In this document: one piece after another, positions 53,322 to 61,111 of the stretch
How the letters are laid out: each line of letters begins with the position of its first letter
How positions within the stretch are numbered: position 1 is the stretch's first letter
Assembly: GCF_003050835.1 (NCBI RefSeq)
Contig: NZ_QAOJ01000016.1
Span: forward strand, 57,053-121,052
Length of the DNA stretch: 64,000 nucleotides
Direction of reading: 5' to 3'
Origin: Pseudomonas sp. GV071
Lineage (GTDB): Bacteria; Pseudomonadota; Gammaproteobacteria; Pseudomonadales; Pseudomonadaceae
The notes under the pieces: model-generated
The model's database searches: none
What the model saw: the letters and a program-made list of their open reading frames with translations, nothing else
What the model was told of the DNA's origin: nothing
Program-made: the position numbers and the translations under genes

Positions 53322-55283
53322 TCACGGGAGGATCAGTCCCCCCGAGGCTTTGTGCAGCGCCCGCAGGTGTTCGCTGAGCTGTTTGAGGTTGGTTTCGCCG
53401 GCGTCGATCTCGGCCAGGCGTTCGGGTTCGAGCAGGCTACGGACCTGGCCGTCGAGGTCATCGCTGAGTTGGCGCAGTTGCTTCTGGCGGCTGTCGCTTT
53501 CTTCTTGCAGGTGCTGCCATTCGCCGGCTTGCGGCAGGCCGTAGCCGCCTTCGAGCAGCTCGGCGGGGCGGCTCAGGAAGCCGCTGTTGGCGAGGATTTT
53601 TTCCAGGGTCTTGCCGGCTTCGCCACTGCTGCCATCGGCCAGGGCGCGGCTGCTCAGGTAGCGACGTTTGAGTTCGTCCTGGGCGAGCAACAGTTGCCGG
53701 CGTTGCGCGGCCTGTTCGAGCAACAGCATGGCGGCGCTGGCGCGCAGGTCGGCTTTTTCGAACCAGCTGCGGCGCTCGCTGGCGGGCAGACTGATCCACT
53801 CATCCACTTCCTTTTGCGAGATCGGCAAGCGTTCTTTGAGCACCTCGAACATGGCCTGGTAACGGTCGCGGAAGGAGTCGAAGCGGTAGCCGCGGCGTAG
53901 CGCTTCGCTGCGGTCGTCGAGCACGCTGAGGTCGGCCAGGCCGCGCCCGGCGAGCACTTCCAACAGGCCGTTGGGCATGATGTTGTCGAGGCTCTGTAGC
54001 TGCGGTTCGGCGCTGCCGCTGCGCAACAATTTGAGGGTTTCCACCGCGCAGTTGTTGGACAGGAAGTAGTAGTTGCCGTCGTAGCTCCAGTGCTGCTCAG
54101 CGGCGTGTTCGACCAGGGCTTCGAGCTGGGGCCGATCAAGCTTGAGCGGCACCGACACCAGGCCACGCAGCTCGACCTTGGTGTACTCCTCGATCACCTG
54201 ACTGAGCGGTAAGACAAACAGCCGCGACGGATAAACCCCGGTCAGACCATCCCAGCTGGACAGCTGCAAGTCGCCGACAAACGCGCGGTAAGACAGCACC
54301 AGGCTGTACTCCATATCCAACCGGCAATCCGGCCCGCGCGGGCGCCCCGGCGCGCAGATCACCAGGCGCAGCATGCTGTGGCCCCAGCGGCTGGCCCACT
54401 CGTCGTTGGCTTCGGCGAGCAGATAGTCCACCGCATAGACCCGCTCGGGGTCGAGCTTGCCCAGCGGTTGTCGGGCGAAGTCGCGGCCGGCATTCAGGTA
54501 GGCGAAGGTGCTTGGGCAGGTTTCGGTGTTGGCCGGTGCCCAGCCACCGAACTGTTCGCGGTAGTAGCGGTACAGCGCCGGGCGGCGGCAGGGGTAGGCA
54601 GGGTCGAGCAGGAAGTACTCCATGTTCACCGCGACGAATTCGCGCGGGTTGCTCAGTTCGTAGATGTCCGGGCTGCGGGCGACCTGCCGGTTGTTGGCTT
54701 CACGCTCGCCACGCCGGCCGACGTATTGCGGCCAGCCGGCGAGGTCGAGCAGGCGTGGGTCGTCGCTGAGGGTGAAGCGACGCTCGGCCTGGCCGCGGCA
54801 ATCGTCCATCTGGCCGATCAGGCCCTGGCTTTTCAGCTGGCGCTGGCAGCGCAGCAGCAGGGTTTTCTGCTCGGGCGACCAGAGGCGGGCACGGTCGTAA
54901 ATATGGGTGAGTTCGTGCAGCACGGTGGCCAGCAGTTCCTGGCGCACGGTGCCATGGGGGCGGTTGGTTTTTGCCTGCGCGGCGGAGCCGTCGGTGAGAC
55001 TCGGTAGTAACTGCTGATTGAGGAGCAGAACAGTAGGGCTGCGCGCCTGGCCGTACGTGTCGAGCTCCAGGCTATCGGTCCAGCGGATCTGCACCTGGCG
55101 GTCCAGGCGCTGCACAAAGGCTGGCGGCAGCTTGCTCAGGGCTTCGTCGAGCAGGGCCTGGCTGGCCTGTTGCTGGCTGGCACTCAGCCCGTCGTTATCG
55201 AGCTCAAGGCGCAGCTGCGCCTGGGCCAGGCTGGCGCTGCCTAACAGCGCCGCGCTCAGCAGCCAGGCGCGCAGGGGCCTCAC
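53322..55283 (-). CDS. Secreted DUF4105 protein with HExxH-like zinc-protease motif
   Basis: 653 residues from a GTG start at 55283 (MRPLRAWLLSAALLGSASLA), a signal peptide cleaved after AQAQ. Residues about 110-140 carry LLATVLHELTHIYDRA, a HELTH zinc-metallopeptidase motif. The central region has the DUF4105 pattern: VDYLLAEANDEWASRWGHSM, FLSNNCAVETLKLL (a possible cysteine nucleophile). The C-terminal 150 residues are helical. It is probably periplasmic or attached to the outer membrane. GTGA overlap with the upstream DUF2388 gene couples the two. Confidence 0.85.
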   Translation of the reverse strand: MRPLRAWLLSAALLGSASLAQAQLRLELDNDGLSASQQQASQALLDEALSKLPPAFVQRLDRQVQIRWTDSLELDTYGQARSPTVLLLNQQLLPSLTDGSAAQAKTNRPHGTVRQELLATVLHELTHIYDRARLWSPEQKTLLLRCQRQLKSQGLIGQMDDCRGQAERRFTLSDDPRLLDLAGWPQYVGRRGEREANNRQVARSPDIYELSNPREFVAVNMEYFLLDPAYPCRRPALYRYYREQFGGWAPANTETCPSTFAYLNAGRDFARQPLGKLDPERVYAVDYLLAEANDEWASRWGHSMLRLVICAPGRPRGPDCRLDMEYSLVLSYRAFVGDLQLSSWDGLTGVYPSRLFVLPLSQVIEEYTKVELRGLVSVPLKLDRPQLEALVEHAAEQHWSYDGNYYFLSNNCAVETLKLLRSGSAEPQLQSLDNIMPNGLLEVLAGRGLADLSVLDDRSEALRRGYRFDSFRDRYQAMFEVLKERLPISQKEVDEWISLPASERRSWFEKADLRASAAMLLLEQAAQRRQLLLAQDELKRRYLSSRALADGSSGEAGKTLEKILANSGFLSRPAELLEGGYGLPQAGEWQHLQEESDSRQKQLRQLSDDLDGQVRSLLEPERLAEIDAGETNLKQLSEHLRALHKASGGLILP

Positions 55284-55600
55284 AGAGCGAGGATGGCTTC
55301 GGCCAGAGTCTGGTCGCTGGCGTCGCGCGCTTCCGGAACGCGGTCACGCAGGGTGCTGAAGGCGGCTTCCAGTTGCGCGCCGCGGATGACGCCTTCGCTG
55401 GCGACGAAGCTGGCGGCGTCGTCACGGGCTTCCAGTACGACTTTCGAGTCGCGCACGGAGGTGGTGGTGTCGGAGGTGAAATCGATGGTGCGGCCGAAGG
55501 CGCGAACGATGATTTCGCTGGTCTCCACCAAGGTGTGGGCCTGGGCAATGCCCGTGGTGATCAGCAATGCGAAAGCGGCGAGCGAAAGCGGGCGGCGCAT
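55280..55600 (-). CDS. DUF2388 family secreted protein (copy 1)
   Basis: 106 residues from ATG 55600 (MRRPLSLAAFALLITTGIAQ), with GGAGA upstream and a signal peptide cleaved near AQAH. The mature part has the family core TTTSVRDSKVVLEARDDAAS, FVASEGVIRGAQLEAAFSTL. Its stop is shared with the DUF4105 start. Paralogous to the gene at 55789, with the same core. Function unknown; periplasmic. Confidence 0.88.
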   Translation of the reverse strand: MRRPLSLAAFALLITTGIAQAHTLVETSEIIVRAFGRTIDFTSDTTTSVRDSKVVLEARDDAASFVASEGVIRGAQLEAAFSTLRDRVPEARDASDQTLAEAILAL

Positions 55601-55788
55601 GGGAAATCTCCGAAACAAATGCGGGTAAAGGTTACTGAGAGCTGGTGGAACAGTTGGACGAAATTGCGTGGCGCCAGTTCCACCGCAATTGTGGCTATTT
55701 GATGGCGGTCACGCAGCGCCCGTAACGGCGGGCGCCAAGGCTAGCCGAAGGGGCGTCGCGGAACCAGCGTTTGCCAGCGGTAACGGGC

Positions 55789-56109
55789 TCAGAGCACCAG
55801 AATCGACTGGGCCAGTTGCATGTCGGTACGGGCCTGCAGCTGCGGGGCAACCTGACGGACATGCGCCAGGGCCGCTTCCAGGCGCACGCCCCGGATGCTG
55901 CCGTCGCTGGCGACAAAACTGGCGGCGTCTTCACGGGCGGCGAGGACGATTTTGTCGTCATTAAAGGAGGAAGAGATATCCGAGGTGATATCGGAGGTGC
56001 CCTTGAAGGCACCGACCACGGCGTCGGTGGTGTACACGAAGCTGGTAGCCGAAGCGGCAGTGGCAACGGTGAACAGGGCGGCAGCACTGAGCAGGCGCAA
56101 GGTGGACAT
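55789..56109 (-). CDS. DUF2388 family secreted protein (copy 2)
   Basis: 106 residues, same length as copy 1, starting MSTLRLLSAAALFTVATAAS (signal peptide). The core NDDKIVLAAREDAASFVASD, GSIRGVRLEAAL aligns with copy 1, and both end in a leucine-rich LAQSILVL/LAEAILAL helix. A tandem duplication of ancient age is likely. The 189-bp gap to copy 1 has a GCGCCCG...CGGGCGC hairpin (about 55718-55737) and no supported gene. Confidence 0.88.
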   Translation of the reverse strand: MSTLRLLSAAALFTVATAASATSFVYTTDAVVGAFKGTSDITSDISSSFNDDKIVLAAREDAASFVASDGSIRGVRLEAALAHVRQVAPQLQARTDMQLAQSILVL

Positions 56110-56282
56110 GGCGGTACTCCGGGTGAAAGCGGGTGTGTGTCGGGCTTAAGCCTAGCGCAGCGGCGGCGCTTGGGTGCGGGGTTGGAGGGTGGTGAGGCGA
56201 AAAGGTTCGCCGCAGGGATGGAGCGCTCGTAGGCGCTAGCGTGCTAGCGAAGCGTTTTTTCACACCTGATCGGTGCGGACGT

Positions 56283-56309
56283 CGTTCGCCAGCAAGCTCG
56301 CTCCTACAG
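56283..56309. repeat. Single repeat of the CGCCAGCAAGCTCGCTCCTAC type
   Basis: CGTTCGCCAGCAAGCTCGCT then CCTACAG, a repeat motif common between genes in Pseudomonas. It lies in the 226-bp gap between the DUF2388 and DUF1127 genes; the rest of the gap shows short palindromes (GCGCTAGCGTGCTAGCG) and no gene. Confidence 0.65.
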
Positions 56310-56335
56310 AAACGGGGCGGGGGGGAAGTGCCGGT

Positions 56336-56551
56336 TTACTCCCGCCAGAACGGCTTCTCCAGCTCCATCTCCCGCTCGCACGGGCAAATGCCCGCATCGG
56401 CCAGTTGCCGGTCATCCAGGCGCGCCAACTGTTTTCGTGTGCGGGCGTTGCGGCGCCAGACCACGATCACGGCGACTAGGCGCAGCGCCCAGTTGGTTTT
56501 CTTCTGGGGCAATGTGGGCTGGGCAGCTGACGGGCTGAGTGTGCGTTCCAT
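56336..56551 (-). CDS. DUF1127 small protein (copy 1)
   Basis: 71 residues from ATG 56551 (MERTLSPSAAQPTLPQ), with AAGGA upstream. A hydrophobic stretch (LRLVAVIVVW) leads into the YjiS-like DUF1127 helix RKQLARLDDRQLADAGICPC and the ending LEKPFWRE. Small arginine-rich DUF1127 proteins in alphaproteobacteria bind RNA; whether this holds in Pseudomonas is unknown. It shares its N-terminal MERTLS, its C-terminal KPFW and an upstream motif with the gene at 56826. Confidence 0.9.
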   Translation of the reverse strand: MERTLSPSAAQPTLPQKKTNWALRLVAVIVVWRRNARTRKQLARLDDRQLADAGICPCEREMELEKPFWRE

Positions 56552-56672
56552 GGCACGGTCCTTCTCGCTCTGTCGCGAGTTCTGGGTATGGGGAGACATA
56601 GTCCCCCGGCGCTACCCCGGGCCGTCAGTCACAGCTAGATCCGATTGTATCGCTTCAGTTTGAATATTTTTA

Positions 56673-56687
56673 AAACTGTACCGGTTG
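56673..56687. promoter_or_regulatory. AAACTGTACCGGTTG motif upstream of DUF1127 copy 1
   Basis: The 15-mer is identical to the one at 57186-57200, upstream of copy 2. It lies about 122 bp before the copy 1 start, in an AT-rich stretch, as an operator would. The binding protein is unknown; a MocR/GntR-type regulator is a guess. Confidence 0.6.
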
Positions 56688-56727
56688 TTGTGCCCATAGC
56701 TGTACGCACGCTCCAATCGTCGGGCCC

Positions 56728-56775
56728 AAAACGACGAAGCCCGCCGGCAGTTTCCTGCGGCGGGCTTCGTTTTGT
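56728..56775 (-). terminator. Long intrinsic terminator after DUF1127 copy 2
   Basis: Arms ACGAAGCCCGCCGGCAG and CTGCGGCGGGCTTCGTTTT around loop TTTC. On the - strand the hairpin is followed by TCGTCGTTTT. It lies 50 bp beyond the copy 2 stop. Confidence 0.88.
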
Positions 56776-56825
56776 TCAATTCGGTGGCTGATGCTCTAAC
56801 GACGTGCTTCAGCCAGATACAACAC

Positions 56826-57038
56826 TTAACGCCAGAACGGCTTGCTCAGCTCGGCGAAGCGCTGGGCTTCACTGATACCGGCGTCGGCCAGCAGGCGTGG
56901 ATCCAGGCGTGCCAGTTGATGGCGGCTGGACATACGGCGTTGCCAGAGCAGCAGGTTGGAGACGATGCGCAGTGGCAGTGCAGCTTGGGCTTTCGAACTT
57001 TCGCTTACGAACATGTCGGAACTGAGGGTACGTTCCAT
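56826..57038 (-). CDS. DUF1127 small protein (copy 2)
   Basis: 70 residues, MERTLSSDMFVSESSKAQAA, then the DUF1127 helix RHQLARLDPRLLADAGISEA and FAELSKPFWR. It has a strong terminator behind it and a long, gene-free, AT-rich upstream region with two copies of the AAACTGTACYGGT motif. Paralogue of 56336-56551. RNA binding is a family-level inference only. Confidence 0.92.
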   Translation of the reverse strand: MERTLSSDMFVSESSKAQAALPLRIVSNLLLWQRRMSSRHQLARLDPRLLADAGISEAQRFAELSKPFWR

Positions 57039-57427
57039 GGTGTGCTTCCTTCCGCTTATGGCGGCATTGGTTATTTAACTGAGGCATATGTTGCGCTTCG
57101 CACAGCTGACCTTGTAGTCACAGTTCGTTGAAATTGTGCTGGTGGTGGGAAGTTTTTACCCAAACTGTTTTATCCATAACGGTGCAAACTGTACCGGTTG
57201 GCCCTTTATTGGGGCATTTTTACTCATAAAAACCTGACGGCATGACCAGGATTAACCTTCTGAGCAGGTGGAGACCAGTACAGTTTTAATTGTTTGAAAG
57301 GTGTTTTCCCTGTTGTGCCGGGTAGAAAACAGATTTTCTCGGGTTTTGGCGTAACTGTGCGGGTAAGGGTGGCTGAGGTGCTGTGGCTATAAATTGCGCA
57401 GATGCGCATGAAGAAACAAGCAGCCAA
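57039..57427. other. Long regulatory region without genes
   Basis: About 390 bp between DUF1127 copy 2 and the terminator of the CoA transferase gene. AT-richer than its surroundings, with no convincing reading frame. It holds the two operator-like motifs at 57186 and 57274 and would contain the copy 2 promoter. Confidence 0.7.
57186..57287. promoter_or_regulatory. Two opposed copies of the AAACTGTAC-GGT motif
   Basis: AAACTGTACCGGTTG at 57186-57200 and, inverted, ACCAGTACAGTTTT at 57274-57287. They lie 148-250 bp upstream of DUF1127 copy 2. Together with 56673 there are three copies within 615 bp. Confidence 0.6.
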
Positions 57428-57468
57428 CAAAAAGGCGCAACAGGAGGCGATCCTGTTGCGCCTTTTTT
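57428..57468 (-). terminator. Intrinsic terminator of the CoA transferase gene
   Basis: AAAGGCGCAACAGGA, loop GGCGA, TCCTGTTGCGCCTTTTTT. The perfect 15-bp stem lies 15 bp beyond the - strand stop at 57483, with T-runs on both sides. Confidence 0.93.
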
Positions 57469-57482
57469 ATTGCTGGCGCTGT

Positions 57483-59000
57483 TTACGCAAACTTGGCGGA
57501 GTCCGCCACAGGCCAGAGCATGTGGCCGTTTTCGTCCAGATTGATATGCCACTGTAAGGCTTCACGTAACAGGTGTGGGGTGTGGCCTCCCTTGGCACAG
57601 GCTGCAGCAAAGTACTGGTCCAGTGCGTCGCGGTAATCCGGATGCACGCAGTTGTCGATGATCACTCGCGCCCGCTCACGGGGCGCCAGGCCGCGCAGGT
57701 CGGCCAGGCCCTGTTCGGTGACCAGAATGTCGACGTCGTGCTCGGTATGGTCAACGTGGCTGACCATTGGCACCACGCTGGAAATTGCGCCCGCTTTGGC
57801 GATCGACTTGGTCACGAAGATCGCCAGGTGCGCGTTGCGGGCGAAGTCACCGGAGCCACCGATGCCGTTCATCATCTTGGTGCCGCCTACGTGAGTGGAG
57901 TTGACGTTGCCGTACAGGTCGAACTCCAGCGCCGTATTGATGCCAATGATGCCCAGGCGCCGCACCACTTCCGGGTGGTTGGAGATTTCCTGTGGGCGCA
58001 GCACGAGTTTGTCTTTGTACTGTTCCAGGTTGCCGAATACGTCAGCGTTGCGCCGCTGTGACAAGGTGATCGAGCTGCCTGAGGCGAAGCGCAGCTTGCC
58101 GGCGTCGATCAGGTCGAAGGTCGAGTCCTGCAGTACTTCGGAGTACATGGTCAGGTCGTGGAACGGCGATTCGATCAGGCCGCACATCACCGCGTTGGCA
58201 ATGCTGCCGATGCCGGCTTGCAGTGGGCCGAGGCTTTCGGTCATGCGCCCGGCCGCCACTTCGCGTTTAAAGAAGTCGATCAGGTGATTGGCGATGCCCT
58301 GGGTGTCGGCATCCGGCGGCAGCACGGTGGAGGGCGAGTCGGCTTTGTCGGTGATGACGATGGCGACGATCTTGGCCGGGTCGATGGGGATTGCGCCGCT
58401 GCCGATGCGGTCTTCTACGCGGGTCAACGGGATCGGCGTACGGGTCGGCCGGTAGGTCGGTATATAGATGTCGTGCAAGCCTTCCAGATTCGGGTTGTGT
58501 GCCAGGTTGATCTCAACGATCACCTGCTTGGCGAAAATCGCGAAGCTGGCGGAGTTGCCCACCGATGTGGTCGGCACGATGTGGCCCTGTTCGGTGATGG
58601 CCACGGCCTCGATCACCGCAATGTCCGGCAGCTTGAGCTGGTGGTTGCGCAGTTGCTCGACGGTTTCCGACAGGTGCTGGTCGATGAACATCACCTCGCC
58701 GGCGTTGATCGCCTTGCGCAGGGTGCTGTCGACCTGGAACGGCATGCGTCGGGCGAGCACGCCGGCTTCAGTGAGTTGTTTGTCGAGGTCGTTGCCTAAG
58801 CTGGCGCCGGTCATCAAGCTGATTTTCAGGGGTGAGTGCTTGGCCCGCTCGGCCAGCGCCTGGGGCACGGCTTTGGCTTCACCGGCGCGGGTAAACCCGC
58901 TCATGCCGACGGTCATGCCGTCTTCAATCAGCAACGCAGCGTCAGCCGCACTCATCACTTTGCCCAGCAAGGAGGGCAAGCGCACGCGATCGGTATACAT
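57483..59000 (-). CDS. Acetyl-CoA hydrolase/transferase family, succinyl-CoA:acetate CoA-transferase type
   Basis: 505 residues from ATG 59000 (MYTDRVRLPSLLGKVMSAAD). Class I CoA transferases form a glutamyl-CoA intermediate; the candidate glutamate is in LTMYSEVLQDS. Other family stretches are GMSGFTRAGEAKAVPQALAE, PLQAGIGSIANAV, SGDFARNAHLAIFVTKS and the late GLADLRGLAPRERA. Length and motifs match the succinyl-CoA:acetate enzymes (AarC/SCACT) that move CoA between acetate and succinate. It may also act on propionate. It stands alone with its own terminator. Confidence 0.92.
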   Translation of the reverse strand: MYTDRVRLPSLLGKVMSAADAALLIEDGMTVGMSGFTRAGEAKAVPQALAERAKHSPLKISLMTGASLGNDLDKQLTEAGVLARRMPFQVDSTLRKAINAGEVMFIDQHLSETVEQLRNHQLKLPDIAVIEAVAITEQGHIVPTTSVGNSASFAIFAKQVIVEINLAHNPNLEGLHDIYIPTYRPTRTPIPLTRVEDRIGSGAIPIDPAKIVAIVITDKADSPSTVLPPDADTQGIANHLIDFFKREVAAGRMTESLGPLQAGIGSIANAVMCGLIESPFHDLTMYSEVLQDSTFDLIDAGKLRFASGSSITLSQRRNADVFGNLEQYKDKLVLRPQEISNHPEVVRRLGIIGINTALEFDLYGNVNSTHVGGTKMMNGIGGSGDFARNAHLAIFVTKSIAKAGAISSVVPMVSHVDHTEHDVDILVTEQGLADLRGLAPRERARVIIDNCVHPDYRDALDQYFAAACAKGGHTPHLLREALQWHINLDENGHMLWPVADSAKFA

Positions 59001-59150
59001 GGGGGAGCCTCGGACGGTACGGACGAACAAAGGCCGACAGTCTAAGGATTCATCCGGATTGCGCCTTTATACCTACGTCTAATAGGGGATTGGCTGCGCG
59101 TCGGCGCTGCGGCGTTCTAGCTGCTCAATCCCGCTGAAAAGCGCGTAGAA

Positions 59151-59270
59151 GAGCCCCTCACCCCTAGCCCCTCTCCCGCAAGCGGGCGAGGGGGACAGAT
59201 TGGCGATCTCCCGGCCAACACGGTCAGGCCCCCTCTCCCGTTTACGGGAGAGGGTTGGGGTGAGGGGTCT
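59151..59270. repeat. Inverted pair of CCCTCTCCCG palindromes (second copy)
   Basis: AGCCCCTCTCCCGCAAGCGG...GAGGGGG on the left and CCCCCTCTCCCGTTTACGGG...AGAGGGTTGGGGTGAGGGG on the right, inverted, with about 35 bp between. Same element as at 18076-18184. Confidence 0.85.
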
Positions 59271-59292
59271 TTTATCTCCGTCGCCCATAACG

Positions 59293-59321
59293 AAAAACCC
59301 CGGCTTTCGTGGGCCGGGGTT
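59293..59321 (-). terminator. Intrinsic terminator after pntB
   Basis: AACCCCGGC and GCCGGGGTT arms; on the - strand a run of five T follows the hairpin. 24 bp beyond the pntB stop. Confidence 0.88.
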
Positions 59322-59344
59322 CAAGGGTGTCGCTAGCGCGGTTC

Positions 59345-60781
59345 TTACTCGACCGCTTTAACCATATCTTCGATGACTTTCTTGGCGTCGCCGAACACCA
59401 TCATGGTCTTGTCTAGGTAGAACAGTTCGTTGTCCAGACCGGCATAACCGCTGGCCATCGACCGTTTGTTGACGATGATGGTCTTGGCTTTGTAGGCCTC
59501 GAGAATCGGCATGCCGGCGATTGGCGAGTTGGGGTCGTTCTTCGCTGCGGGGTTAACCACGTCGTTGGCGCCCAATACCAACACCACGTCGGCCTGGCCG
59601 AATTCGGAGTTGATGTCTTCCATTTCGAACACTTGGTCGTACGGCACTTCGGCTTCGGCCAGCAGTACGTTCATGTGGCCAGGCATACGACCGGCAACCG
59701 GGTGGATCGCGTACTTCACGGTCACGCCGCGGTGGGTCAGCTTCTCGGTCAGCTCTTTCAGCGCGTGCTGAGCACGGGCCACTGCCAGGCCATAGCCGGG
59801 AACGATGATCACGGTGTCGGCGTTGGTGAGCAGGAAGGTGGCGTCGTCAGCCGAACCGGATTTGACCGGACGGGCTTCTTTGGCGCCGCCGCTGGCTGCT
59901 GCATCCGTTGCACCGCCGAAGCCGCCGCCGATCACGTTGAAGAACGAACGGTTCATCGCCTTGCACATGATGTACGAGAGGATCGCGCCGCTCGAACCTA
60001 CCAGCGAACCGGCAATGATCAGCATCGAGTTGTTCAGCGAGAAACCGATACCGGCCGCCGCCCAGCCCGAGTAGCTGTTGAGCATCGACACCACGACCGG
60101 CATGTCTGCGCCGCCGATCGGGATGATGATCAACACGCCGAGGATAAAGGCCAGAGCCAGCATCGCAGCGAAGGCAGCGTAGTTGCCGGTGAACATGAAG
60201 AACAGGCCCAGGCCCAGGGTGCTCAGACCGAGGATCAGGTTGAGCTTGTGCTGGCCAGCGAACACCACCGGTGCGCCTTGGAACAGACGGAACTTGTATT
60301 TGCCCGAGAGCTTGCCGAAGGCGATGACCGAACCGGAGAAGGTAATGGCACCAATGGCCGCGCCGAGGAACAGTTCCAGACGGTTGCCGGCTGGAATGGC
60401 GTCGCCCAGTTGCTTGACGATGCCCAGCGATTGCGGCTCAACCACAGCAGCGATAGCAATGAACACTGCCGCCAGGCCGATCATGCTGTGCATGAAGGCA
60501 ACCAGTTCCGGCATTTTGGTCATTTCAACGCGCTTGGCCATGATCGAACCGGCAGTGCCGCCGACCAGCAAACCCACGATGACGTAGCCAATGCCCTGGG
60601 TGGCGATCTCGGCGCCGAGCTTGTAGATCAAGCCCACGGTGGTCAGTACGGCCAAGGCCATACCGAGCATGCCGAAGAAGTTACCGCGACGCGAGGTGGT
60701 CGGGTGCGACAGGCCCTTGAGCGCTTGGATAAAGCAGATCGAAGCGATCAGATACAGGGTCGTTACCAGATTCATGCTCAT
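59345..60781 (-). CDS. pntB: NAD(P) transhydrogenase subunit beta
   Basis: 478-residue membrane subunit of the proton-translocating transhydrogenase, which uses the proton gradient to make NADPH from NADH. About nine N-terminal membrane helices (for example GGTAGSIMAKRVEMTKMPEL in the first half), then the NADP(H)-binding dIII domain: VIIVPGYGLAVARAQHAL, HPVAGRMPGHMNVLLAEAEV, VLVLGANDVVNPAAK. The start overlaps the pntAb stop by one base. Confidence 0.97.
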   Translation of the reverse strand: MSMNLVTTLYLIASICFIQALKGLSHPTTSRRGNFFGMLGMALAVLTTVGLIYKLGAEIATQGIGYVIVGLLVGGTAGSIMAKRVEMTKMPELVAFMHSMIGLAAVFIAIAAVVEPQSLGIVKQLGDAIPAGNRLELFLGAAIGAITFSGSVIAFGKLSGKYKFRLFQGAPVVFAGQHKLNLILGLSTLGLGLFFMFTGNYAAFAAMLALAFILGVLIIIPIGGADMPVVVSMLNSYSGWAAAGIGFSLNNSMLIIAGSLVGSSGAILSYIMCKAMNRSFFNVIGGGFGGATDAAASGGAKEARPVKSGSADDATFLLTNADTVIIVPGYGLAVARAQHALKELTEKLTHRGVTVKYAIHPVAGRMPGHMNVLLAEAEVPYDQVFEMEDINSEFGQADVVLVLGANDVVNPAAKNDPNSPIAGMPILEAYKAKTIIVNKRSMASGYAGLDNELFYLDKTMMVFGDAKKVIEDMVKAVE

Positions 60782-61101
60782 TACTTGTCACCCTCTGCTT
60801 TGGCCTTGGGCGCTTTTTTCTTGAACATTTCCAGCATGCGGCGGGTTACCAGAAAACCACCGAACACGTTTACCGCGGCCAGAGCCACAGCCAGAGTGCC
60901 CATGGTTTTGCCCAGCGGGGTGACGGTGAGTGCGGCGGCCAGCATGGCACCAACGATCACGATCGCGGAGATGGCGTTGGTCACGGCCATCAGCGGGGTG
61001 TGCAGCGCAGGTGTCACGTTCCAGACCACGTGGTAGCCAACATAGATGGCCAGCACGAAGATGATCAGGTTGTAGATACCGGGGGAGATCAACTCTTCCA
61101 T
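60781..61101 (-). CDS. pntAb: NAD(P) transhydrogenase subunit alpha, membrane part
   Basis: 106 residues, MEELISPGIYNLIIFVLAIY, with three to four hydrophobic helices, VWNVTPALHTPLMAVTNAIS and the ending MFKKKAPKAKAEGDK. It is the membrane half of the alpha chain, which is split from the NAD-binding half as usual in Pseudomonas. It lies 10 bp after pntAa. Confidence 0.95.
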   Translation of the reverse strand: MEELISPGIYNLIIFVLAIYVGYHVVWNVTPALHTPLMAVTNAISAIVIVGAMLAAALTVTPLGKTMGTLAVALAAVNVFGGFLVTRRMLEMFKKKAPKAKAEGDK

Positions 61102-61111
61102 TTTCTTGTCC

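Noticed and set aside
55695..55788. Coding-like tail after the DUF2388 copy 2 stop, suggesting a frameshifted longer protein
   Set aside because: Copy 1 and copy 2 are both 106 residues and end alike, so the annotated stop is genuine; the tail is in another frame and overlaps a hairpin.
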